64,000 nt of DNA from Allium sativum. Taxonomy: Eukaryota > Streptophyta > Magnoliopsida > Asparagales > Amaryllidaceae. Every line of letters begins with the position of its first letter. Position 1 is the stretch's first letter. The position numbers were made by a program, and so were the translations under genes. The stretch is taken from positions 303,419,456-303,483,455 of the forward strand of contig CM060922.1 of NCBI GenBank assembly GCA_030737875.1, in the 5' to 3' direction. Below the pieces are notes generated by a model. It did not search any database. It was not told the DNA's origin and saw nothing but the letters and a program-made list of their open reading frames with translations. Below, piece after piece: positions 11,901 through 22,706 of this stretch.

Positions 11901-14900
11901 AGTTCATTTCGATAAAAATCTATTTTTATCTTTTTAGATATGGAGTCTTCATCCCAATCCTTCACAAATCATTTCTTATGATTTTACACAAATTATTACT
12001 ATTTTTAATAATTTTATCAAGGCCCGTACAGTCGATTTCCATCAACGGCCATCGAACGGCACTTACAGCGACCTTTTCAAAATTTGATTTGGACATAATT
12101 CCAAATCCAACCATTAGATTTCAAATCTCTAATATTCGTTAGAAAGATCTTTTCGATACTAACCCAACGGTTCCGGTTTTAGGAGAATCTGACGGTCGGA
12201 TCTCCCGTAATATCCATTCGAAGCTAATGGTCGAAATTCGCGAACTGCCGCGGCGCATTTTATTCTGGCCATTATATATAATATATATGTTATATATATA
12301 TCGTCGATTTCCTTTTAAAACCTATTTTATATATCGTTTTAAATTCGTTTTCGAAACGATTTCAACTTCATTTCAAATTCAAATCAAATTTGAATTTTTC
12401 CTTATCATTAACATATAAATGATAATATTTTCAAAATGTTTTATTTTGAAATCACTTCCTTTTTGATATTCGTTATAAAAACGAATAAAATCGATATGAA
12501 TATCGCTCGCATCAAAATGGTGCAAATCTAATCAACACAGCTTCATATATCTCTATTTTCAAGTATTCTATTTCAAATATTTCTTTTTCAAATATTCTAT
12601 TCAAATATTTCTTTTTCAAATATTCTATTTCAAATATTCTATTTCAAATGTTCTATTCAAATATTTTTATTCAAATATTTTATTTCAAATATTCTATTTC
12701 AAAACTGGAATGAGGCCCAATCCATTACCATAGATTTTATTTCTATGGATTTCCATACAACGCATGTATATATCAACAATGACAAATAATCAACCATCAT
12801 CCAAAGTGCATTCTACACTGTATGAGCATCAAATATAAATATTCAACGCTTATAACAGTCTGTCAATCGATCGATCGACATACAACTAATTATTGGGATT
12901 AGTGTATGTCATATATCACCCCAATACCTGTGTGCGGTTTCAAACAATCAAACACAGATTTTATTTGTGTAGTTGGGCAATGTGTAAAATTTATCGTCCC
13001 AATCAATATCAGTCAAATGTGTGTATATAAACAAATCGTCCGATTTGTTTATATTTATTTATTCACATTCACGTTAAAAATTATATTTTCAACTATAAAA
13101 TATTTTTAACTACTTAAATATTTTATTTCATTTCACATCATATCACATAATCAACTACACATCAAAATCAACAAACAAGCATACAAGCTTTCCATGGTCT
13201 GTGGACGACGCGTGCCGGGTGCTACTAAACACCGTCTGCATCCTAGTATATATTTCAAACTAGAAATAAATTAAAAGTTAGAAGTTTTCACCGATTAGCT
13301 AAACCAGACACCACGACTCTCCTTATGTAGAAATCCTCGCTGTGCTCGCCTTTTGCCAATTTCACTGTCTGTAGCCACTACATATATAAAAATCACATTT
13401 TTATATTGTTGCTATTTATATAAAAATCACATTTTTATAATCGCTCTCTATGGATAAAAATCACATTTTTATACCGCTACTATATAGATAAAAATTCTAT
13501 TTTTACACCGCTACTATATAGATAAAAATTCTATTTTTACACTGCTACTATATAGATAAAAATTCTATTTTTACACTACTACTATATTTTTAACTTAAAA
13601 TAAAATCAGAAATAAACTAAAATAAAGTAAAAAAGGGAAAACTCACTTTTTCTTTGTACGAAGAAGGAGGAGAGGGGCTGAAGTGATGGATGTTGGCACA
13701 GGGCTCGGGGGTGGGTGCGTGGAAGTCGAGGCGCTGCTGGGGGGAGTCTGAACGTGAACGTCGGAGTGCGACTGAGGAGGTGGAGCGTTGCACGGTGGCG
13801 GCGGCTTCTTTTTGGGGGTCAGCCGGTTTAGGGCTTCGGGGGGAGGGGGGTCTCGCGGGAGGCTGAACGAAGAAGGAGAAGAAGAAGACGGGGTGGGGCT
13901 CGCAGGTGCACGGTGGCGGCGGTGGGTCGCCTGGAGGGCGGCGCGGCGGTGGATCGCCCCCCCTCCGTCGAGCGCTCAATTGATTTTTTTTCTTTTCTTT
14001 TTATCTTTCTGATCTGTGAATTAACGAAAAGGGGGGGGGGGTAAAGGAGAAAGGTGTTGACTTTTTTTTTATTTAATTTATTATTTTAATTTTCAAAAAG
14101 TAACTTTTTATTTCGACCTCCAAACGAGGCCAACCGACTGTTGTCCCTAGCTAATTACCCCCATTCCGAACACAGTGGGATATGTATCGTAAGCTGATTC
14201 GATCGTTTCGATCAGTGTTCGTCAAAATCAAAATATAACTCTATATATTGAATTTGAACGCACATTTCAATTTACCAGGCCACATACGGACTCTAAAAAT
14301 TCCCAAAAAATATTTTCTAGCTTCGTATTGAAGATACAGTCCTAAAGAAACTAATTTCGTCGAATTCTGAGACCGTTTGAAAAATGGCCATTTTCCAGTC
14401 GATTAAAATCAACTAAAACTTGTCAAACGTGTTTTACTTCGCCACGCTCACATATTGATTCGAAAAATTACGAATTTTGGAATCTAGCAATAACTAGACA
14501 TCCCGGATCCAACAAAAGTGGTTTCGTTGAAAACCGAGGTCGTTTGCAAAATGGCTATTTTTAAGGGCCAAAATTCCATAGCGACCATTCTGAAATTTCA
14601 ACTAGGAATAACTTTTTATCCCCACTATGAAATTTCAATTTTTCGGATTCATTGGAAAGATATTCTCAATTAGATTCAAATATTTTTGGTTTCACTAAAA
14701 TCCGGTTTATTTTGCACCCGGTACATTCATTTGAATTTAGAAATCAAATTATCGATCTACAGCGCCATTTTCAATTCGTTTTATAGTTTAAAATAAATAT
14801 TTATACTCTAACGACGATCTATATAATATATACATTCTAATTCTATTCAAAATAAATTTCTCGTCGTTTTTATTTAAAATAATTCAATTTAAATAATCAA

Positions 14901-14960
14901 AATTCACTAAAATTGCCAAAATAAAAATTTTAAATTGGCTCGGATTTTCGGGTTATTACA
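8963..14960 (-). repeat. LARD 5' LTR (right copy, about 6.0 kb)
   Basis: Direct repeat of 1654-7913 with the same TGACACGACC start and TTATTACA end. It carries the same internal blocks: three copies of the ~115-base repeat, the AT minisatellite (12546-12702), the palindromic-unit minisatellite (13378-13590) and the GC-rich island (13660-13975). About 265 bases present in the left copy are missing near 13575. Confidence 0.88.
13378..13590. repeat. Minisatellite with self-complementary units (right LTR copy)
   Basis: Counterpart of 6057-6260. Units CGCTACTATATAGATAAA plus an AATTCTATTTTTACA tail occur in succession, preceded by units with ATAAAAATCACATTTTTAT. The array ends where the right LTR lost the following tandem repeat. 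Confidence 0.78.
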
Positions 14961-17900
14961 CTCAAGTCTCATCACGCAATGCAATGCAAGCCGGAGGATA
15001 GAGTTCTGCCATATAATGGACACACATGGTTGATACGCATAAAACAAAATCATTTGATATTATTATATAAATTATCGATCATAGATGGCATAGGTACCAT
15101 ATATTATGTTGCCATATAGGTTTACAATTAAAACCACACAATGTCATATTGGAAATTGGATTTCTGTCATGAGTCATGGCAAGGGATGGTCTCCTTACTG
15201 ATTCAGATCACCTCTAGCAAGATGACCCAGGATTACACACTTGGCAACCCTTGGATCCTGTAAGGCTGCTCCTCTCTTACGTTTGAGGATTGGTTATTCC
15301 TAAACAATATGTTTCCCGCTCCTATCAGACCTATCTTTGAGCCTTTTAGTTAGCTCGATACCCGAGGCACCTCACAATCTATCATCCACATTAGTAAAAA
15401 TGTCTGGGCTCCATACCATGACACCACTTCTAGCTAGAAAGAAACGTATGCACTCCTTGCGTCCCTTATCCCGTTTCTGACTCAAATTGGGGTGTGAGGC
15501 TCGCGAGTTAACGATATACACAAAGCTATGCTACTTAAAGTTGTGCTTTGATCATCATCCACAAGACTTTGTTTTTCAACAAAAGCCTTGATAACGTGCA
15601 TCTTAGCATGCACCACTGTCAATCTATACTATGTCATTGATTTCTGCCAACATATTACCTCTAAGCTCGCACGTCTCAGAGAAGGGTGTTAAGCAAGAGA
15701 ATAAATTCTCCGCCACCAAATAGATATATATTTAGCAGAGATCAACTACATAACACACACTACAATGTCGAACATACAATCCATTTATACGTCCGTTCTG
15801 GGTTTGAAAAAAACCGGGGGCACCTTATTCCTCATTCCATATGTCCAGTATAAAAGAGAGGTCCTCGTATATTCGGACAATCTACAAGTACATCTGGAAA
15901 ACTACCAAAGCTACCCATATCCAAGGCATCAGTAGTAGTCAGTTTGATGTAAAGATTGTCGGCCTTGCACCGTCTTCATTATCTTCGACTTTTAATCGCC
16001 GTTTAATTATTTGAAATGAGATTTAACTCAGTCTTTTCAAATAATTCTCGCATAAATTTCAAATCAAATTTTTTTCCCTTGGTTAAATCATTTTCCTTCA
16101 CCATTTGTTACCGTATGAAAAAAGATTTAGTCGAGAATTAAATTAGGTCATCGAATTAGATACTCAAGACATATCGTATCCAATATTCATTTTATACGTT
16201 TTCATGCCAAATCGTACTTAACCATTTTTATTTTTTTCAAATTAAGCAAAATTGGTTTGCATACATTTTAAGTCGCTTAAAATATTTTGAAAATGATTTT
16301 GAATAAAATCAATTGCTGAAATATGCGAAATAGAGAAACTAACAAGTCACAAAACGAAGTTGAAATGGGCCGAAACTCGGCCGGGAAAGAGCCTGAATGG
16401 ACCTAAACCGTTGAACGTGGTCTCCGCTGGTTAACAGTCTAGAAATAGTTTTCAGACATCTGACACAAAGAGGAAGACATTGACCTGCTACTGGTCACAA
16501 AACAATAACCCAAATCAGATGTTTGAGCCTCATTTTCAGACGTCTAAAAATTCCAGACGTCTGAAAAAAGGCTCCAGACGTCTGACCTGATGCTCGGTCA
16601 AAATTTGACCATGGATCAGACTTATGAAGGTTTATAACACTTACTCGAGGTGAAGTGAGGCTTTTAAGACTCATCGAAATGACTTATAACAAAACTCACA
16701 TGCATGAACATTTATACACGAGATTGCAATGATTTTGCTTATAAATTCAAATGTGAACTAAATTTCAAACCAAAGCATGCAAACACAATTTAAGTGACTT
16801 GTGAAGACTTAGGACTTTTATCGAGGCGATAATGGAGCTTCACAAGATCACACAATCAACTCGTAGCATATGAATTAGATCGTATGAACAATCCTTATCA
16901 TAATTTTCCAATTCAATGGAACAAGAATACATGAAAATGACTAAGTTACACTAGGCTACCCAATTCACTAGCATATACAATCTCAAATGAATTTTAAGTT
17001 ACACTTTTACAAGCTGTAAGCTTGTGGCATTGATGTGAGTTCATAAATAACTCACCTATAATGGATACGATCATATTTTTATTGCACTACTTAGCATTTA
17101 ATCTCATATTAAGATTATACGGTCAATAAATAGTCATTTCATCAACCTAAACTTAATCGACTACTACATAGTTAATTAACACTACCCTTTTGGTTTTGGT
17201 TTCTCACAATAATACTTCGAGATGGAAGTTCTCACCTTTGCTTGTTTACTAACAAGGAATAGACCCAATAACATGCAAAATCAAGCTCTCTTCCAATGTT
17301 TCATGCAAATCTCCATCTAAATACAAACAAATGAGTCTCCTAAGAATTAGGTCATAGGAATAATAAAAAACAGAAGAGGAGATAAGCTAGACAGGATGGA
17401 GAAGATGAAGTGGAAGCCTACCAAAGCTTCTACACTTAATTTCCTCAAGAATTTAGCTTTCAATTGCAAAACCTAGGTTAGGAATTTTAATTTCCCTTTC
17501 CACTCTCCATTTTCTAATTTCTTTTAGGTGTTGAAGTGAATGAGAGGGAGAGGGCTAATGATGCACTTAAGTGAAATGGTCTAAGTTGGCTAACAAAGTC
17601 CGAATTTTCACCAACTCGAAACATATCGATGCTTACAGATTTCAAACACGTAAACGACATTTTGAACTCAATGGAAGTGGTTTCTATTCCAAATTCGTCA
17701 ATATGTAAAAAGTGATACTTTTATGGGATATATATAAATTCCATAGCGACTATTCTAAATTTTAATTTAGACATAACTTACAATTTACAAAGTGAAATAT
17801 CCATTTCTAACATTCGTTAGAAAATTACAATTCAAAATATTCCAACGTTTCTTATTTTACCAAAATCTGACTTATATTGAATTCTATACATTCATTCAAA

Positions 17901-18096
17901 GTTTAAAATCAAATCTTCAAACTACTGCACCATTTCAAGCTCATTTCAATTAAAATTTAAATTTACACGTTCTAACTTCGATTAAAATAAATTCTAAGTC
18001 GTTTACTCTCAAAATAATTCATCTAAAATATTTAATTTCTCTGAAAATCAATTAAAAATAAATTTTAAATTGGTTCCAAAAATACGAGTTGTTACA
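14961..18096 (-). repeat. Gypsy-1 3' LTR, main part
   Basis: Continues the LTR interrupted at 1653; aligns with 23300-26586 of the right LTR and ends TTGTTACA at 18096. No gene is present. Notable parts are a block shared with the LARD LTR (about 15070-15990, including CAAGCCGGAGGATAG and the GGTGTGAGGCTCGCGA region), the CAGACGTCTG palindrome cluster (16453-16583), and the block around 17737-17778 shared with other LTRs here. Confidence 0.9.
16453..16583. promoter_or_regulatory. Cluster of CAGACGTCTG-type palindromes (left Gypsy-1 LTR)
   Basis: AGACGTCT occurs at 16538-16545, 16555-16562 and 16576-16583, with degenerate copies CAGACATCTG (16453) and CAGATGTTTG (about 16516). The ACGT core is that of plant bZIP C-box-type sites, so an enhancer is conceivable, but that function is inferred. 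The homologous cluster in the other LTR is at 24855-25030. Confidence 0.6.
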
Positions 18097-18097
18097 A

Positions 18098-18114
18098 TAT
18101 CCCCCACTTAAAAC
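18098..18114 (-). other. Polypurine tract of Gypsy-1
   Basis: The minus strand reads GTTTTAAGTGGGGGATA directly before the LTR start TTGTAACAACTCG. The upstream context CGAGGACGAAAAA is typical of Tekay-type chromoviruses and very similar to the LARD PPT. Confidence 0.88.
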
Positions 18115-18197
18115 TTTTTCGTCCTCGAAAAAGAAATGACACCAAAGTAGGAACTAAATAGCAATGTACCATAATATAAATGTACCTCTCAAAAGAG

Positions 18198-18422
18198 CTA
18201 ATCAGATATTTCCACTCTGCACTTAGGATAAGCTTGTTTAATGCTATCGTCTGTTTCCCATGTGCTGTCTCTAGGTTCTCCGCTCCATTTCAGTTTGACT
18301 AAATGCACCTTCTTGTTCTTTATAATTCTGATTTCTCTTCCAATAATCTTTTTCGGTTCCCAATGCACATCCAAACTTGGAGTAATATCCAAATCTTGTT
18401 GCGATGCTTCTTCCATGATCAA
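18198..18422 (-). pseudogene. Chromodomain at the C-terminus of the Gypsy-1 polyprotein
   Basis: This 74-codon minus-strand frame contains a chromodomain: WEPKKIIGREIR, then KKVHLVKLKWSGE, then STWETDDSIKQAYP. These correspond to the beta strands and the W-x-x-E segment of chromovirus integrase tails (group seen in Tekay/Del). In this family the domain tethers the integration complex to modified chromatin. Two of the three aromatic-cage positions look plausible, but I cannot be sure of the alignment. It ends at a stop followed by the 3' untranslated part and PPT. The frame is separated from the integrase catalytic core upstream (element sense) by frameshifts. Confidence 0.85.
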
Positions 18423-19453
18423 GTCCGGATCATGTACATGCTTCTAAAGTTGAGAAATGTGAAATACATCATGCACTCTAGGAGACCAGTCTGGCAACTG
18501 AACCCTGTAAGCAAGAGCTCCAATCCACTCGAGTATAGGAAACGGGCCAATATATCTAGGAGCCAACTTCCCCGCTTTCCCAAATCGAATTACTCCTCTC
18601 ATCGGAGAAATTCTCAAAAACACATGAAAACCAACAGAAAATGTTAAATCTCTTCTTTTAGAATCCGCTTAACTCTTCTGTCGACTTTGAGCTACTTGTA
18701 GTCGCTTCTTAATGAAATCCACTTAGGATCATATCTAGACCCAATACTAACAAACTACTAGGCTCTATCCAACATGCAGGAGATCTACATGGTCTACCAT
18801 ATAATGCTTCAAACGGTGACATTTTTAAACTTGCCTGGAAGCTATTATTATATGAAAACTCAAATAAATGTATATGATCTTCCCAAGATCCTCCAAAATC
18901 AAGAATACAAGCCCGTAATAAATCTTCCAATATACGATTCACCCTCTCAGTTTAGCCGTCTGTCTGAGGATGATATGCAGTGCTAAGATTAATCTTCGTT
19001 CCCAATTCAGATTGGAATGCCTCCCGGAACTTACTAGCAAATATCGGATCGTGATCCCTAACAAAGACGCTAGGAATTCCATTCAGTCTAACAATCTCTC
19101 TCACATAAACCTGAGCAAGACTCTGAGTTGTTCTAGTTGATTTCACTGAAATAAAATGGGCGCTCTTCGTGAAACATCGACTATTACCCAAATACTATCA
19201 TTGCCATTCTTGGTTCTAGGCAAACCATCAATGAAATCCATGATATCTGGTCCCACTTCCATTTTGGAATCTCTAAAGGTTGCAATGAACTAGCGACCTT
19301 CTTTTGTTCACTCTTGACTTGGTGGCAAGTAGAACACCTGCTAACATATATAGAAATGTCTCTCTTCAATGACTTCCACCAGAATGTGCACTTAAGATCG
19401 TAATACATCTTACTTACCCCTGGATGAATGCTAAGCTTGGATTGTGACATCAT
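18423..19453 (-). pseudogene. Gypsy-1 integrase, broken
   Basis: Three frames together give a Ty3/Gypsy integrase. At 19184-19453 are the zinc-binding end (IHPG...CSTCHQVK) and WKWDQIS before the core. At 18952-19191 are the RLTKSAHFI-like start (here TKSAHFISVK), VFVRDHDPIFASKF (second catalytic Asp) and AYHPQTDG. At 18709-18942 is ILEDLLRACILDF, then FSYNNSFQ and MSPFEALYGRPCR. The frame changes near 19190 and a stop follows PQTDG, so the catalytic core is not continuous. The rest (18423-18708) is the C-terminal linker, badly decayed. The protein would insert element cDNA into chromosomes; this copy cannot be functional. Confidence 0.85.
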
Positions 19454-20054
19454 CCATTACCTTTCTTCTGAGCTCGGGAATATTTGGAATACAGATTCGG
19501 TCTAACAATCTCAGAATTCCCTTGTTATCAATTCGAAAACTCGAGACTTCGCCATGTTGAGTCCTTTTGACAATTTTCTGAATAAAATCGTCATTCTTTT
19601 GAAGAACAAAGATCATTTTGATTAATGAAGGCATAATAATAAGATTTGCAACGATCACATTCTTTCTACTAAGTGCATCCGCTACAACATTGGATTTTCC
19701 TAGAGTATACAAAATATCTAGATCGTATGCTGAATGAAATTCTGACCAACGCTGATGTCCCAAATTTAGATCTTTTTCCGTGAATAAATACATCAATGAT
19801 TTATGATCCGTATACAATTCGAACTTCTCACCTAAAAGATAGCGCCTCCATATCTTCAAAGAAAATACTACTGCCAACAGCTCAAAATCATGAGTAACAT
19901 ACCTCTTCTCATGCGGCTTCAACTGATGGCTAGCATAAGCAACAACTTGGCCTCTTTGCATTAACACCGCACCTACTCCTTCATGAGAAGCAATTGTATA
20001 GACAGTCAAATCCTGATTTCCATCTATATTAGTCAACACTGGAGCAGTAGTCAA
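19454..20054 (-). pseudogene. Gypsy-1 RNase H and linker to integrase
   Basis: Part of a 207-codon open frame (19431-20054), the longest intact piece of the element. It begins with [10 protein letters not shown] and contains [37 protein letters not shown], the [10 protein letters not shown] motif and VVADALSRK. This is the Ty3/Gypsy RNase H, which removes the RNA template during reverse transcription. The position normally held by the first catalytic Asp (TDAS or SDAS) reads TIAS, so the active site is already lost although the frame is open. The Glu of HDFEL and the Asp of TDHKSL remain. The frame runs on into the start of integrase. Confidence 0.88.
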
Positions 20055-20062
20055 CCTTACTT

Positions 20063-20880
20063 TCAGCTCTTGGAAGGCTGCCTCACATTTTGTCGTCCAA
20101 TTAAACTCGCATGCTTCTTTGTAAGCTTCGTCAATGGGCCAGATAATTTCGAAGAATCCTTAAAAAGATTCCAATAATCGCCCGCCAATCCCAGAAAACT
20201 TCTGACTTCTGTCGGTGTGCTAAGTTGCGTCCAATCTCTAATGGCTGTAATTTTGCTTGGATCTACTGAAATTCCCTCCTTCGATACAATATGACCGAGG
20301 AACTTCACTTCTTCTTGCCTGAATATGCATACAGAAAATATGGCTTTCAATACATTCTTTCCTAGAATTTCCAAAACTTGTTCCAGATGCTTCGCATGCT
20401 CACTAGCTGACTTAGAGAATATTAAAATATCATCAATGAAAACTAGCACAAATTTATTCAACACTCTGTGAAATACTCGATTCATCAAATCAACAAACTA
20501 AGCAGGAGCATTACATAAGCCAAACGACATTACTAACCATTCATAAAATAAGCCCGGACCTTTGAAAGATGTCAAAGAAACACATTCTTCAGTGATCCTC
20601 AACTGATGGAACCCTGTAGCTAGGTCCATCTTCGAAAAAACCCTTGCTCCATTCAAGCAATCTAATAAATCATCAATGCGCGGAAATATATATTTATTCT
20701 TCAATTTTTGCTTATTTAAGTCTTGGTAATCTATGCACAATCTGAGAGTACCATCTGACTTAGGAACAAGTACTACGGCTGCTCCCCAACTCGAGAAACT
20801 GGGACTGATTAGACCTTTCCATAAAAATTGTTAAGTTTGGTCTCCCAACTCTTCTTTCTCCTTCAATGTCATTCTTTAAA
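20063..20880 (-). pseudogene. Gypsy-1 reverse transcriptase, broken
   Basis: At 20498-20740 the frame has CIDYQDLNK, YIFPRIDDLLDCL, VFSKMDLATGFHQLRI and MSFGLCNAPA. After an in-frame TAG near 20497 the same domain continues at 20063-20488 with MMNRVFH and FIDDILIFSK (FIDD catalytic box at 20429-20440), then FLGHIVSKEGI and STPTEVRSFLGLAGDYW, the connection to RNase H. The segment 20740-20880 adds the SSWGAAVVLV-like upstream part, without a clear start. All core RT motifs are recognisable for a Ty3/Gypsy enzyme, but the TAG prevents a full product. Confidence 0.88.
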
Positions 20881-20915
20881 TTACATGCACATGCCAGCTG
20901 GCCTTACATTCGGAA

Positions 20916-21383
20916 CTAAATCGATTTTGAAATCAATTTCTCTTCGCGGAGGTAAGTTGTCCACTTCCTCAAACACATCCGCATAATCTCTAACAACGGG
21001 AATATTCTCAATAGAAGTGGGTGAAACTTCAAGAGCAGACCAATTTTTTTAATATCTGAACTTGAGCCTATGCATGGTATAATAATACTCCTAAGTTTTG
21101 TTTTAACTTTAACAATTCTTTCGGCGCATTTACCTTCGGCCCCATACTTATTTAACCAATCCAACCCAAGTATAATATCAATTTCGGAAAGATTCATGAC
21201 GATCAAATCAAAGGAAAACCGGTACAAAGAATAGGAAACAGGCACCCTACCATAAGAACGGAGAATAAGCGAACTCCCTATCAGATTATGGAAACTAATT
21301 GATCCTTCAAGATTTCTCAATTTTAAATTTAACTTTTTAACCGTGTTACTCGAAAAAAAACTTCGTGATGCTCCCGTATCAAA
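20916..21383 (-). pseudogene. Gypsy-1 aspartic protease and spacer to RT
   Basis: The DTGAS active-site box is at 21366-21380 on the minus strand, followed by a frame through LRNLEGSISF, then LIVMNLSEIDIILGLDWLNKYG, the usual second half (ILG.DWL) of plant retroelement proteases. A stop (TAA) lies a few bases before the active-site Asp, so the protease is cut off from Gag. The end of the frame (20916 onward) enters the protease-RT spacer, with YLREEKLISKS reading over the region that should give a (D/E)-F-x-D-V-F-like stretch. Role in the family: maturation of the polyprotein. Confidence 0.78.
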
Positions 21384-21423
21384 TTAATACTTTAACAAGA
21401 ATATTTCTTATTGTAAGCGTACC

Positions 21424-22442
21424 TTGCAACACATCGGGTTTACCTTTGCCCGTAGAAGAAGCTGACGCATCTGCCACATTATATACATGAGCCATTTCGG
21501 ACTTTTTCAGTAATGGGCAATTCCTGCTAACATGCCCTATCTTATGGCAATTGTAGCATTATCTAGTATCCCGGGGTTTCTGACTAGAGCTAGATTCATC
21601 TCGTCTTGGCCTCTTAGGAGCATTGCATTGATTAGTCCAATGCCCATACTGGTCAAAATTAAAGCAAGTACCCTTTGGTTTTCTATCTTCCTGAGGCTTA
21701 CTGTTTTAGTCTTGCTCGCCTCAGGCTTCTTGTCGGGTAGCTTCCTCTTATTGCTAGCTTGACTTCTTTCCCGGTACGCTTGAAAGTTCCTCTTATCGAT
21801 ACCCTCATATCTACAAGCCATCTCGACAAGTTTGGCAAATGGAAGTTCTGTATGCGTTGTCACTCTGTTGTGGTATCGCCTCTGAAGACCATCAATAAAT
21901 CGCTTGTCCTTTCTAATCGGTACTTGTATCAATTCGGGTCCATAGCAAGAGAGTTCATTAAATTTGCTGACATACTCATGAATGGTTCTATCGCCTTGCT
22001 GGAGATTAGCAAATTCATCACGCAAGCGCTCAACTTCCTGTCGTGGAACAAACATTTCCTCAAAGATTTCTTTAAACCTCGCCTAAGTCATGTCAACTTC
22101 GAGCACACCTATAGTCACCGCTTCCTACCAAATTAGGGCCACATCTTTAAGTAGCCAAGATGCTAAAAATCTTTTCCTGTTATCTACCAGTTCTAGGCCC
22201 ACGAAGATTCATTCGTAAGACGTCAACCAAGCTTGAGCTTCTATTACGGTTCCAACGGTGAATGACACTCTGCCTAAGTTCTTATATTTCTTGGCAACTG
22301 CATCAAGATCAAAAAGTTGTTGCAATACGGGCTCATTATTAGCCGTTGATCCAACTTCATCAAAATCTGGCTGATTATTAACAATGGGGACATTGCCCCT
22401 TCCTTGGCCTCTGCCTCTTCTTCCTCTGCCTCGTCCACTCAT
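21424..22442 (-). pseudogene. Gypsy-1 Gag, broken
   Basis: Starts at 22442 with a Gly/Arg-rich MSGRGRGRRGRGQGRGN end typical of Tekay-type Gag, runs to AQAWLTSYE and stops (22209). It resumes at 22055 with MFVPRQEVERLRDEFANL, QGDRTIHEYVSKFNEL and FIDGLQRRYHNRV, the retrotransposon Gag core. A frameshift near 21660 follows a Lys/Arg-rich stretch. Two zinc knuckles are visible in shifted frames: CFNFDQYGHWTNQC (21625-21666), in which the second Cys is Phe, and an intact CYNCHKIGHVSRNC (21517-21558). The protein packages element RNA in virus-like particles. At least two stops and one frameshift break it. Confidence 0.85.
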
Positions 22443-22580
22443 TTCCTTTCACTTCTGTGGATAGCAAGGAAAGAGTTAGGCCAACAGAAAAGATAGCTTA
22501 AAGAACGATAGAAGCATATAGACATATGCAAAAATAATGATGTAATGATCATGTTATATGCTATTCTGTTGTACACATTC

Positions 22581-22639
22581 TAGGATATTACTAATCCTAT
22601 CTCTAATGAGTTACTCATCCTAGAATACTACTGATTCTA
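22581..22639 (-). promoter_or_regulatory. Tandem stem-loops in the Gypsy-1 leader
   Basis: Two 19-base stem-loops 40 bases apart: TAGGAT/ATCCTA at 22581-22599 and TAGAAT/ATTCTA at 22621-22639, each with a seven-base loop and each followed by ATCTCTAATGAGT- or ATCTCTGACGAGT-like sequence. The third base pair differs in a compensated way (G:C against A:T). They lie between the PBS and the gag start, where retroelements carry packaging or dimerisation signals. The LARD keeps a related pair at 8829-8884. Confidence 0.6.
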
Positions 22640-22690
22640 TCTCTGACGAGTTGTTTAATATGTTATCTTCTAGAACTAAGGTTAACCAAA

Positions 22691-22702
22691 GCTTTGATAC
22701 CA
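22691..22702 (-). other. Primer binding site of Gypsy-1
   Basis: The minus strand reads TGGTATCAAAGC, one mismatch from the initiator tRNA-Met complement TGGTATCAGAGC. It lies four bases inside the LTR at 22707. Confidence 0.88.
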
Positions 22703-22706
22703 CGCT

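Larger units (their letters stand above)
1654..14960 (-). mobile_element. LARD-like non-autonomous LTR element with giant LTRs
   Basis: Two direct repeats, 1654-7913 and 8963-14960, each begin TGACACGACC and end TTATTACA (TG...CA on either strand). They enclose only 1,049 bases. On the minus strand the interior has a PBS (8948-8959) next to the right LTR and a PPT (7915-7930) next to the left LTR, so this is a real LTR element and not a tandem duplication. No gag or pol motif is present in any frame, so it depends on proteins from elsewhere. It is flanked by a near-perfect five-base duplication and sits inside the Gypsy-1 LTR. The first roughly 105 bases of the LTRs differ at about six positions. 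Its PPT and leader closely resemble those of Gypsy-1, its likely helper lineage. Confidence 0.88.

Noticed and set aside
1654..14960. A simple 7.3 kb segmental tandem duplication
   Set aside because: The repeats have TG...CA ends, a PBS and a PPT at the proper inner borders and a five-base flanking duplication with the empty site visible at 23300, all pointing to an LTR element.
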